Assembly (NCBI GenBank): GCA_015233405.1
Contig: JADFXT010000018.1
Coordinates: forward strand, 1 to 38,879
Length of the DNA: 38,879 nt
Source of the DNA: Candidatus Omnitrophota bacterium
GTDB taxonomy: Bacteria > Omnitrophota > Gorgyraeia > Zapsychrales > Zapsychraceae
Reading direction: 5' to 3'
Below the pieces are notes generated by a model that searched no databases, had not been told where the DNA came from, and saw only the letters and a program-made list of their open reading frames with translations. Shown here piece by piece: positions 30,956-38,879 of this stretch; positions within the stretch are counted from its first letter, which is position 1, and each line of letters starts with the position of its first letter. Both the position numbers and the translations under genes were made by a program.

Positions 30956-32367
30956 TTTTCCGCACCTTCTTCTTTTTCAATCAGCTCAACCATTTCTCGG
31001 AGATCATCGACGACGGCTTCGAGTTCAGTGATGGCTTCACTGGCGAGGTCCTGCGGCTCTGGTAATTCGTCACTATCTTCAAGCGAGTCATCTTTAAGCC
31101 AGGTCATATCAAGTTTATAACCACGTTCTTTGATTTCATCGACGTGAAAATGCCGGAAACGACCTTCTTCGCCTAAATTTTTACGCTTACTTGTGCCGTT
31201 AGGATCAACGCCATAACACTTTTCAAACTCCTCAAAATGTTTTGCTGAAAGAGGCCGGTCTTTTTTAGTGATCCCCGGAACATTTGAACGAGCATCGAAA
31301 ATCCAAACATTTTCTGTCGGTAAACCCTTTTGAAAGAAGATGACATTTGCCTTCACGCCTTGACTATATGGCGTAAATGTCCCTCGAGGGAGACGTAAGA
31401 TAGTATGGAGATTGCAATCTTGCATTAAAATTTCCATCACCTCACCAGCTTTATCCTCGAAAAGGCAGTTATCTGGCAAGACCATGGCCGCTCGACCGCC
31501 TGGTTTAAGAATGCTCATGACATGTTGAACAAAATTTAATTGTTTGTTGCTCGTCTCAATCGTGAAATCATCTCGGGTGGGGGCTTGGTTCGCACCTTTC
31601 GTCCCAAACGGCGGATTCGTCAGGACACAATTATATTGAACGCTCTTCAATGGTTCATAGATTGCATCGCCGAGGTAAATATCGCCGTGAATCCCGTGGA
31701 GGTAAAGATTCATAAGACACAGACGCCGAGGGCGATGCACCAATTCTGTCCCGGAATACGTTTTAGTCAATATCCTCTTGGAATCATCGCGATCAAACTT
31801 GCCTCCGGTCTGAGCAAAGAGCCATTCATACGCGCAAACCAAAAATCCGCCGGTTCCTGCTGCCGGGTCGTGAATGGTAAAATCTTTTACCTTTATCGGA
31901 TCCGGTTTCATACACCGGACAATCGATTGAATGAGCACCCGCGGCGTGAAGTATTGGCCGGCTCCTTTTTTACCTTCGGATGCTGATTTCTCGAGGAGAC
32001 CCTCATAAGCCGCGGCTTTAACATCAACATTAAGAGCCGTCCATTCAACCTCGTCGATCAGATTGATGAGATGTTTCAAATTTACCGGATTGCCGAACCG
32101 GGAAATCGCGCCGCCGTAAATGTCACCTAACACGCCTTTTTGTTTTCCCAAACCTCGCAAGGCATCAACATAAAAATCAGTTAGAGACGTTCCGGATTTT
32201 TCTTTTAGAACATTCCACGAATATTCCTTCGGGATGCTGGCCCCTTTTTCCTCTGCCATTTTTAAAAACAGCAGATAAGTCAACTGCTCGATGTAATCAC
32301 CATAATCCACACCGTCGTGGCGCAAAGTGTTACAAAAACCCCAAAGTTTTCCGACGACATCACTCAT
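30952..32367 (-). CDS. hsdM: Type I restriction-modification DNA methyltransferase subunit
   Basis: 471 residues. An N-terminal helical domain (GKLWGFCNTLRHDGVDYGDY) precedes the methyltransferase core, with the SAM motif DPAAGTGGFLVCAYEW at ~165-180 and the catalytic N6-adenine motif NPPFGTKG at ~252. GQYFTPR is the usual start of the core. It methylates adenine in the site chosen by HsdS. It overlaps hsdS by 4 nt and starts 1 nt after the membrane-protein gene, so it belongs to the five-gene operon. Confidence 0.93.
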   Translation of the reverse strand: MSDVVGKLWGFCNTLRHDGVDYGDYIEQLTYLLFLKMAEEKGASIPKEYSWNVLKEKSGTSLTDFYVDALRGLGKQKGVLGDIYGGAISRFGNPVNLKHLINLIDEVEWTALNVDVKAAAYEGLLEKSASEGKKGAGQYFTPRVLIQSIVRCMKPDPIKVKDFTIHDPAAGTGGFLVCAYEWLFAQTGGKFDRDDSKRILTKTYSGTELVHRPRRLCLMNLYLHGIHGDIYLGDAIYEPLKSVQYNCVLTNPPFGTKGANQAPTRDDFTIETSNKQLNFVQHVMSILKPGGRAAMVLPDNCLFEDKAGEVMEILMQDCNLHTILRLPRGTFTPYSQGVKANVIFFQKGLPTENVWIFDARSNVPGITKKDRPLSAKHFEEFEKCYGVDPNGTSKRKNLGEEGRFRHFHVDEIKERGYKLDMTWLKDDSLEDSDELPEPQDLASEAITELEAVVDDLREMVELIEKEEGAEK

Positions 32368-32368
32368 A

Positions 32369-32965
32369 TCAAGCTCCTGGTAATACAGCTTTTATTAACG
32401 CCACAACACTAAACTTATTTAAAATGGCAAAACCTGCGAGGATTATAAAAATTATTTGAATAAATATGAGATGCGGGAAAAAATGCTGCGGTGGCACCAT
32501 GTAGAAGAAAGATTCTTGCTTTATTTTCTCCCCTTTGAGGCATCCGTCATAAAACCGAGTTTCTTCATCTGCTATACTTTTCCATAATTTTAAGATTTCT
32601 ATGTCGTTATTCTCTTGAGTAAAAACCTTGTCATATAGATTCTTCATAATATGAGCACGAACTTTATTTTCACTCCTGGCTCGTCGTAAAGCAACTCTTG
32701 ACCAGCTAAGTTTATGAAGAATCCCCAACAACAACGAAAAGCCCAAAAAGAGAAACACTTCCAAATTAAGCTGTATAGTAGTCTTAGGAATGTTCAAAAG
32801 GGCAATATAGAAAAATATTGCCCCTCCTGCTCCTTTCATAAGAAGGTCACATACGTCAAACTCAAATTTATTTCCTTCAATGATGTGCTGATTTGCCGAC
32901 TCACCGTGGGCCTTTGCTATATCGATTATTTGACCAACAAATGGGTTGGTTTTACTGGTATTCAT
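32369..32965 (-). CDS. Membrane protein embedded in the hsd operon
   Basis: 198 residues. There are three likely transmembrane segments: AGGAIFFYIALL at ~46-58, LEVFLFLGFSLLLGILHKL at ~69-87, and LIFIQIIFIILAGFAILNKF at ~165-185. Between the second and third is a charged soluble stretch (RRARSENKVRAHIMKNLYDK ... LWKSIADEETRFYDG). It overlaps hsdR by 4 nt and ends 1 nt before hsdM, so it is part of the operon by construction. Membrane proteins are not components of ordinary type I R-M complexes. A membrane-linked effector or localiser is possible. No family recognised. Confidence 0.75.
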   Translation of the reverse strand: MNTSKTNPFVGQIIDIAKAHGESANQHIIEGNKFEFDVCDLLMKGAGGAIFFYIALLNIPKTTIQLNLEVFLFLGFSLLLGILHKLSWSRVALRRARSENKVRAHIMKNLYDKVFTQENNDIEILKLWKSIADEETRFYDGCLKGEKIKQESFFYMVPPQHFFPHLIFIQIIFIILAGFAILNKFSVVALIKAVLPGA

Positions 32966-35649
32966 GCCAACACCGCCTCATTTAGTTCGTTGATAATTGT
33001 ATCCAGCTCGCCGCCAAAGATCCGGTCAAGCCGGTTGTAAGAAATTCCTTCGTGAGAAAATATTGGAAGATCATCCAGATCATCTTTTTCAAGAAGAAGA
33101 GTGGCAATCATACTCCCACGGATCAGCTCAAGCCATTTTTCTTGTTCCGCAGTGAATTGACGTCGATGATGTATAATTTCAAATGCTTTATTGACGCGCG
33201 ATTCAGCCGTGAGAAGTTCCTCTCCAACGGCAGCGTGTTTAATCATTGAAATAATGTCCGCCAGTTCGACATTGTAGGCACGGCGTAGATTGCGTTCGTT
33301 AAATTTGTCCTTAAGCGTTTCCGGCTCTGTTTCTAACTTCATTCGTAATTCTTTCAATTCTTTTGTATGAAAATCCTTAGGACGAGAAAGAAGTATTTCC
33401 AACGCCTCGACGTGTTCCGGATTTTCCCGCACGAATCGCTCAAACATCTGGATATAATCTGCCGGCTTAAGTTCCCGACCATCTTGGGCTCTAAATAAAA
33501 CCTCCGACGAGACTTTGTCGTACACGCCGATTGCTTCAATAAAACTTCTTGTCGGCCGTTCGTAATTCTCACACATATCCAAAAAAGCCTTCTTCTTCAA
33601 AATTTCCATTGTGCCCACCCAATCCCGATCAAGCCGCATTTGTAATTCCCGGGCAAAGTCCGCAATATCGGCCCCCAGAAGAAAGTTAAAATTTTCCCGA
33701 CTGTCTTCCGTAATATTTTTTGCAATCCGGAGCAAACGTTTGGCAACAACTTTAATGTTGTAATCCCGGTCTTGATTATCAGCAATTCGCTGAACAAGTT
33801 CGGGCATGGTGATCGTCGATTTCGCGGGAGCTTCGGCCGTAATGCTCGTCGTATTTTTGAAGTATTCAAGAAGTGTCCCGCCGAAGCAATCGAATACAGT
33901 GAAATGAGTTTTATTGATTTCCGGGCAGAGACGGGTTCCTCTCCCCATCATTTGCTCAAAGAGAATCCGCGATTTGACTTTACGAAGAAAAACTATGTTC
34001 TCGATTTTAGGGACATCAACTCCCGTCGAGAGCATATCCACCGTGATAACGATGCCGGGGTTCTGCCGATTGCGAAACTCGCGGATCTTTTGTAAAGGAC
34101 GATCCACCGTCTGGCTGCCGGTTATTTTTTGAACAAAAGCATCGCCACGCCCAAACGCATCGCGAAGCATGTCCGCCAAAATATCGCAGTGGGAAGTATG
34201 CGGCAGGTCATTATCGGCAAAAATTAACGTTTTTGGAAAATGCCCGAATGTTTTCTCTTGCCCGAGTAAATAAGTTTTTAGTTCCTGGACAATTTTTCGA
34301 TTGCGATCTGGAGCAGTCCATTCAGATTCGTTCTTTTCAGGGGCTAATTGTCGTTCATCTTCAAGCGTATCAAATAGAAGTTGCCCCGTTGTCGTATCAC
34401 GCAGTCCAACTTCATCGCCTTCATTTAAGAATGTTCCGTTGATAGTGATGTCTGAGTTGATAGAAACAGCATCATAATCGACGAGAAAATTATCTTTAAC
34501 CGCGCTTTCATAATCATAACGGTATACAACTTCTTTGAAAAACGCAGTTGTATGTGCCGCCGGCGTTGCAGTGAGGCCAATACGTATTGCATCGAAATGT
34601 TTGAGTACCTCTCGCCATTTACTATCCTCTTGAGCGGTGTATCCCCGGTGACATTCATCCGCGATAATAACGTCAAAGGCGTGAATCGGAATATCTAATT
34701 TCTCAGCGTCTTCCTCTTCGCGCAATGTCGCCCCGAACATGCCCTCTTTTCCGAAAAGATTAATCATCATCCGTTGAATCGTGCATACATAAACAAACGC
34801 ATGTCGGCTTTGAGGGTTGGTCAAATATTGATTAGGTAAAACTTTAGGATCGTAAGTTTCTCCTTCTTCAAAATCTTCTCGACGGAAACGCTGGCTATAA
34901 ACCTCATAAATTTTGTCGAATTTCAAACCGGGTTCTGGTTCAAAACTTGCCAAAGCTGTCACGGCCTGGGCCGCGAGTGCCTTCCGATCGACGAGGAAAA
35001 GAATCCGCTTAGCATGGCCGGATTTCATCAAACGATAAATAAGATTAACCGTGGTGAAAGTCTTGCCCGTGCCGGTCGCCATGGCGACGAGCATATTGCG
35101 CTTACGGTCAATGATCGCTTCCTCAGTTTTTTGTATAGCTTCTTTCTGGTAAGGCCGCAGATAGGGATTATCGACAGGATTTTCAACCAACCATTTGATC
35201 AAGCTTTCTTCATCTCTGGCCAATATTTCTTCGAGCGCATCCGGGGTGTGCATCGTCGCGACTTCGCGGGATCGACTCAATGGATGCCGTAAATCTTGAA
35301 ACCATTGTACGACGCCATTTGTTGAGTAAATGAACGGCAATTTATATTCACCGAATTGAAAGGAAGTGTTTTGAATGTCTCTTGCGTATCGCTGGGCTTG
35401 TTGTAAGACGTTTTGAGGGCCGACAGCGACCTTCTTGCCTTCGACAGCGGCTAAGGCGTTGCCTTTGTTAAACAAGACGTAATCAGCAGGGCCGGAAGAT
35501 GTGGGATATTCCTCGACGGAGGCACGCTTATAAGATTTCTTTCCATCGTGAGAGGTTATTGGGCCCCACCCAGAATTGGTGAGGAGTTTATCAATATATT
35601 TTTTTCGTGTTTTTTGTTCGTTTATGTTTCCATCGGGGAATAGGGACAT
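32962..35649 (-). CDS. hsdR: Type I restriction enzyme, R (motor and nuclease) subunit
   Basis: 895 residues. An N-terminal nuclease domain has GPADYVLFNKGNALAAVEGK at ~53-72, the D...E-x-K of PD-(D/E)XK enzymes (EGK rather than the usual EAK). The SF2 translocase core follows: Walker A AMATGTGKTFTTV at ~190, DVIIADECHRGYT (DECH box) at ~330, GLTATPAAHT, and FEQMMGRGTRLCPEI (motif VI). The C-terminal third is the HsdM-interaction region of EcoEI-type subunits. There is no Shine-Dalgarno before the ATG (AAAATAGCGGCC), and a possible -10 (TAAAAT) lies close by, so the transcript could be nearly leaderless. It is the first gene of the operon. Confidence 0.93.
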   Translation of the reverse strand: MSLFPDGNINEQKTRKKYIDKLLTNSGWGPITSHDGKKSYKRASVEEYPTSSGPADYVLFNKGNALAAVEGKKVAVGPQNVLQQAQRYARDIQNTSFQFGEYKLPFIYSTNGVVQWFQDLRHPLSRSREVATMHTPDALEEILARDEESLIKWLVENPVDNPYLRPYQKEAIQKTEEAIIDRKRNMLVAMATGTGKTFTTVNLIYRLMKSGHAKRILFLVDRKALAAQAVTALASFEPEPGLKFDKIYEVYSQRFRREDFEEGETYDPKVLPNQYLTNPQSRHAFVYVCTIQRMMINLFGKEGMFGATLREEEDAEKLDIPIHAFDVIIADECHRGYTAQEDSKWREVLKHFDAIRIGLTATPAAHTTAFFKEVVYRYDYESAVKDNFLVDYDAVSINSDITINGTFLNEGDEVGLRDTTTGQLLFDTLEDERQLAPEKNESEWTAPDRNRKIVQELKTYLLGQEKTFGHFPKTLIFADNDLPHTSHCDILADMLRDAFGRGDAFVQKITGSQTVDRPLQKIREFRNRQNPGIVITVDMLSTGVDVPKIENIVFLRKVKSRILFEQMMGRGTRLCPEINKTHFTVFDCFGGTLLEYFKNTTSITAEAPAKSTITMPELVQRIADNQDRDYNIKVVAKRLLRIAKNITEDSRENFNFLLGADIADFARELQMRLDRDWVGTMEILKKKAFLDMCENYERPTRSFIEAIGVYDKVSSEVLFRAQDGRELKPADYIQMFERFVRENPEHVEALEILLSRPKDFHTKELKELRMKLETEPETLKDKFNERNLRRAYNVELADIISMIKHAAVGEELLTAESRVNKAFEIIHHRRQFTAEQEKWLELIRGSMIATLLLEKDDLDDLPIFSHEGISYNRLDRIFGGELDTIINELNEAVLA

Positions 35650-35730
35650 GGCCGCTATTTTAATACTTCTTCATTTGTTCAACAAGCAAAACGTTCTAAC
35701 AGCATAAACAATAATAAAAAATGAACAAAC

Positions 35731-35764
35731 ATTAGCACGCCATTAGCACAGACAATTTTAGCAC
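35731..35764. repeat. ATTAGCAC direct repeats (right island end)
   Basis: ATTAGCAC at 35731 and 35742 (11 bp apart) and TTAGCAC at 35758. The same 11-bp-spaced pair is at 25130/25141 just inside the other tRNA remnant. They resemble integrase arm-type sites bounding the 25.0-35.8 kb segment. Confidence 0.55.
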
Positions 35765-35773
35765 AAAAGAACA

Positions 35774-35812
35774 AAAAATAACCCTCCGTAAGTCTATGAC
35801 CTACGAAGGGTT
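35774..35812 (-). terminator. Terminator of the 35816 tRNA fragment
   Basis: AACCCTCCGTA (35780-35790) pairs with TACGAAGGGTT (35802-35812) with one mismatch, and the stem continues inwards (GTC/GAC). On the minus strand ATTTTTTG follows. It is placed relative to the tRNA fragment exactly as the terminator of the intact tRNA is. Confidence 0.7.
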
Positions 35813-35815
35813 AAA

Positions 35816-35838
35816 TTGGTTGCGAGGGTCAGATTTGA
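35816..35838 (-). pseudogene. tRNA-fMet 3'-end fragment
   Basis: 23 bases including the CCA end match the intact tRNA with three differences and share the CAG T-stem of the 24969 remnant. The match stops inside the T-loop at TTTGA, where repeat B2 begins. Confidence 0.7.
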
Positions 35839-35927
35839 CGCCTGAAGCGCTCCTGCGCTTCAGGCACTTCCTCGCCACCTCTCGGTGGCTCGGTCGCTGA
35901 TAGCTCCGCTTGTCTGTTCATTCACCG
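35830..35927. repeat. Repeat B, copy 2 (98 bp, identical to 24813-24910)
   Basis: Identical over 98 bp to 24813-24910. Here the flanking tRNA sequence is longer, so the tRNA T-loop/repeat junction is clearest in this copy. Confidence 0.85.
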
Positions 35928-35940
35928 CCTCTCGGCCAGT

Positions 35941-35987
35941 CAAATTAAAAAGGGTCACCCCAAAAACGGGTGACCCTTTTTAATTTG
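35941..35987 (-). terminator. Terminator of tRNA-fMet
   Basis: Perfect 20-bp arms (35941-35960 and 35968-35987) with loop CAAAAAC. GGGTCACCC is the core and T-rich arms flank it, so it works in both directions. It begins directly at the tRNA CCA end. Confidence 0.8.
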
Positions 35988-36062
35988 GTTGCGGGGGTAG
36001 GATTTGAACCTACGACCCTCAGGTTATGAGCCTGATGAGCTACCTGGCTGCTCCACCCCGCG
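35986..36062 (-). tRNA. Initiator tRNA-fMet (CAU)
   Basis: 77 nt with an encoded CCA. The 5' end CGCGGGG pairs with CCCCGC but C1 faces A72, the unpaired end that marks bacterial initiator tRNA. The anticodon is CAT in GGCTCATAACC. D-arm, T-arm (GTAGG-TTCAAAT-CCTAC) and variable region are all complete. It is the only intact copy here, and fragments at 7202, 24969 and 35816 derive from it or a sister. Islands are stacked on its 3' side. Confidence 0.97.
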
Positions 36063-36096
36063 GCTATGTTTTATATTTTTTGTAAATATTCAGCAG

Positions 36097-36153
36097 TGGA
36101 TAAACCCGCGCTTTTTGTTTATCCAACGGGGAGACGCAACCGTGTTGCGTCTC
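36097..36153. other. Two hairpins between ftsB-like gene and tRNA
   Basis: TGGATAAAC (36097-36105) pairs with GTTTATCCA (36117-36125), and GAGACGCAAC (36131-36140) pairs with GTTGCGTCTC (36144-36153). Neither has a T-tract on the minus strand, so they may be processing signals between the gene and the tRNA or weak terminators. Confidence 0.45.
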
Positions 36154-36161
36154 GACGATCG

Positions 36162-36437
36162 TTATTTTTTTTCTTTATTTTCCGGCACGATTTGGATGAC
36201 TTCTTCGCCTTCTCTGACCAGACCCATATTTTCCCGGCCGACCTTCTCTAAATATACGGGGTCTTGCTCCAGCCGGTTTTTTTCGCCTTTAAGTTTGGCT
36301 TGCCGTTCTTCCAGCCGCTTGATCTGTTTGTCGTACTCGGCGATCTGTCGCTCTTTTTCCTTGACCAAGGTGAACGGCGGTAAAAAAATCACCAAAACCG
36401 CAATGGCTATGACTAAAAGCCAAAAAGCGTTTTTCAT
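36162..36437 (-). CDS. FtsB/DivIC-type septum formation initiator
   Basis: 91 residues. One transmembrane helix (FWLLVIAIAVLVIFLPPF) near the N-terminus is followed by a coiled coil (KERQIAEYDKQIKRLEERQA, KLKGEKNRLEQDP) and the family's DPVYLEKVGRENMGLVREGE block. FtsB/DivIC proteins bridge FtsL and FtsQ in the divisome. It lies between eno and the tRNA, and an ftsB-eno neighbourhood is common in bacteria. The MITE-like element at 36444-36612 separates it from eno. Confidence 0.85.
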   Translation of the reverse strand: MKNAFWLLVIAIAVLVIFLPPFTLVKEKERQIAEYDKQIKRLEERQAKLKGEKNRLEQDPVYLEKVGRENMGLVREGEEVIQIVPENKEKK

Positions 36438-36443
36438 ACAGTT

Positions 36444-37921
<1,478 letters not shown>

Positions 37922-37929
37922 GTGTTAGA

Positions 37930-38167
37930 ATAAATTTATCTGTAGGGAGACAGCTTGCAAACCCCCTTATGGCCCCGTCTCTGGCGGGGACCATTCAAAG
38001 AAGATTGTTGCTTCCTGCGGGCCTAACTGGGAATATTCATTAAGGATGCTATGGGGGCCGGTTGACATCGGCCTACCATTTATATCCCAGGATATATTGA
38101 GTTAGACGCCGCCGGAATATCCTCCCTACTCGCGTATAAAAACAATTTCAAAAAAAGGACAACTACT
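37930..38167 (+). ncRNA. Candidate IS110 bridge RNA / left-end non-coding region
   Basis: The ~240 nt before the transposase hold no ORF but several hairpins. 37969-37994 folds as ATGGCCCCG...CGGGG-A-CCAT with loop TCTCTGG; 38051-38079 as ATGG-G-GGCCG...CGGCC-TA-CCAT with loop GTTGACAT; and 38081-38096 as TATATCC-CA-GGATATA. In the IS110 group the region upstream of the transposase encodes a structured RNA with target- and donor-binding loops that guide recombination. Position and folding agree with that. The exact RNA ends and loops, and the IS left end, cannot be fixed by eye. Confidence 0.5.
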
Positions 38168-38879
38168 ATGAACTATCTCGGTATCGACGTCTCAAAATCA
38201 ACGTCCCGTTATGTCCTTCTCGACAACGACGGGGAACAATCAACCAAACCCTTCACGCTCAACAACGATAATCAAGGCTTTGAAAAACTTCTCGCACGAA
38301 TGACAGAACTTTCTCTAACGCCCGACAACGTTCTCGTCGGCATTGAGGCCACAGGCATCTGGTGGGAAAATCTTTACTGCCTTCTCACCGAAAAAAAATT
38401 CAAGGTCATTGTTTTAAATCCACACCAGACAAACAAATTCCGCGAGGCCCTTCGATTCAAGGCCAAGACCGACGACATCGACGCTTATGTCATCGCCGGA
38501 CTTTTACGTTCCGGGAAATATGCTTGCAGTTATATCCCCGAAGAAAATATCCAAGTCCTTCGCGAAATCACAAAACTCCGATTCCAGCTCGTCAAAGATC
38601 GACAGAATTATGAGCGTCAAGTCTGCGCTTTGCTCGGCCTGTTGTTCCCTGAGTACGAAAAGACGGCCATCAAAAATCCATTCTCCGTCGCATCCGTAGC
38701 CATTCTTAAAGCGTACCCGACGGCAAAACATCTTGCCGAAGCTAAACCGAAACACATTGAAAAAATTGTCCGTTCCATCAAAGGCAACAACTTCAACATC
38801 GACGAGATTCAGTCGCTCATCGCAACCGCTAAAAATTCCATTTTCTCCGGCCGTGCCAAAGACGCGCGCGGCATGAATC
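38168..38879 (+). CDS. IS110-family transposase, 3' end beyond window
   Basis: 237 codons visible. The N-terminal DEDD RuvC-like domain shows NYLGIDVSKSTSRYVLLD (first Asp), VGIEATGIWWENL (Glu) and KAKTDDIDAYVIAGLLRSGK (Asp pair). The Tnp20 domain with its catalytic Ser is beyond the window edge. AAAAAAGGAC precedes the ATG. IS110 enzymes act with a bridge RNA and leave no target duplication. It is inserted 5' of eno on the opposite strand and may have replaced part of the eno promoter region. Confidence 0.9.
   Translation, partial: MNYLGIDVSKSTSRYVLLDNDGEQSTKPFTLNNDNQGFEKLLARMTELSLTPDNVLVGIEATGIWWENLYCLLTEKKFKVIVLNPHQTNKFREALRFKAKTDDIDAYVIAGLLRSGKYACSYIPEENIQVLREITKLRFQLVKDRQNYERQVCALLGLLFPEYEKTAIKNPFSVASVAILKAYPTAKHLAEAKPKHIEKIVRSIKGNNFNIDEIQSLIATAKNSIFSGRAKDARGMN

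Noticed and set aside
31540-31986. 148-codon plus-strand ORF
   Set aside because: Antisense to the conserved methyltransferase core of hsdM; no start signal and no recognisable domain.

Overview
The window looks like a piece of a Gram-negative chromosome from a little-characterised lineage. A PEP-CTERM exported protein and a truncated signal-peptide protein ending in a 'LPPPGQVISVTSAF' stretch recall uncultured groups such as Omnitrophota; that assignment is a guess, not a measurement. The only housekeeping genes are at the right end: enolase, an FtsB/DivIC-like divisome protein and an intact initiator tRNA-fMet. Everything to the left is accessory DNA stacked against that tRNA, and almost all of it is on the minus strand.

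Left to right: (1) 1-5.4 kb holds a 5'-truncated SRAP (HMCES/YedK) remnant, a secreted protein with a possible Cys-His-Asp arrangement, an AbiEi/AbiEii-type toxin-antitoxin pair, a DUF1016-N/staphylococcal-nuclease fusion, several small or broken genes and the PEP-CTERM protein. (2) 5.6-10.1 kb holds an Rnl5-like RNA ligase with a small partner, tRNA and RecG-like gene debris, and a large serine recombinase operon that has landed in the RecG-like gene. (3) 10.2-11.0 kb is an internally deleted TOTE-type primase. (4) 11.0-21.5 kb is the most striking segment: eleven same-strand, mostly overlapping genes for MarR regulator, UbiA prenyltransferase, Fe-S old-yellow-enzyme reductase, acyl carrier protein, alpha-oxoamine synthase (SPT/KBL/BioF family), lipid/sphingoid-base-type kinase, ThiL-like protein, beta-ketoacyl synthase, extended SDR, SPASM radical SAM and a small membrane protein. 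A strong promoter with two near-identical palindromes lies upstream, and a gutted M28 peptidase pseudogene sits between promoter and marR. The gene set resembles bacterial sphingolipid synthesis (SPT+ACP+CerR+LCB kinase) but adds KS, ThiL-like, UbiA, OYE and radical SAM steps, so the product is probably an undescribed amino-lipid. (5) 21.6-25.0 kb has hairpin-rich repeats, a second AbiE-like pair with its own operator, and a metallophosphoesterase. (6) 25.1-35.65 kb is a defence island: a HExxH protein overlapping a class II Fic protein, then a five-gene operon hsdR - membrane protein - hsdM - hsdS - AAA ATPase with a zinc-hook-like CxxC and a candidate anticodon-nuclease tail. (7) 35.7-38.9 kb has island-end repeats, a terminator, tRNA-fMet, ftsB-like gene, a MITE-like palindrome, eno, and a plus-strand IS110-family transposase cut by the window edge, whose upstream non-coding region folds into hairpins as expected for a bridge RNA.

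Fragments of the initiator tRNA 3' half recur at 7202, 24969 and 35816, the last two next to strong terminators, and paired ATTAGCAC motifs lie inside both ends of the 25.0-35.8 kb segment. This is what repeated integration at one tRNA gene leaves behind. No tyrosine integrase is present in the window.
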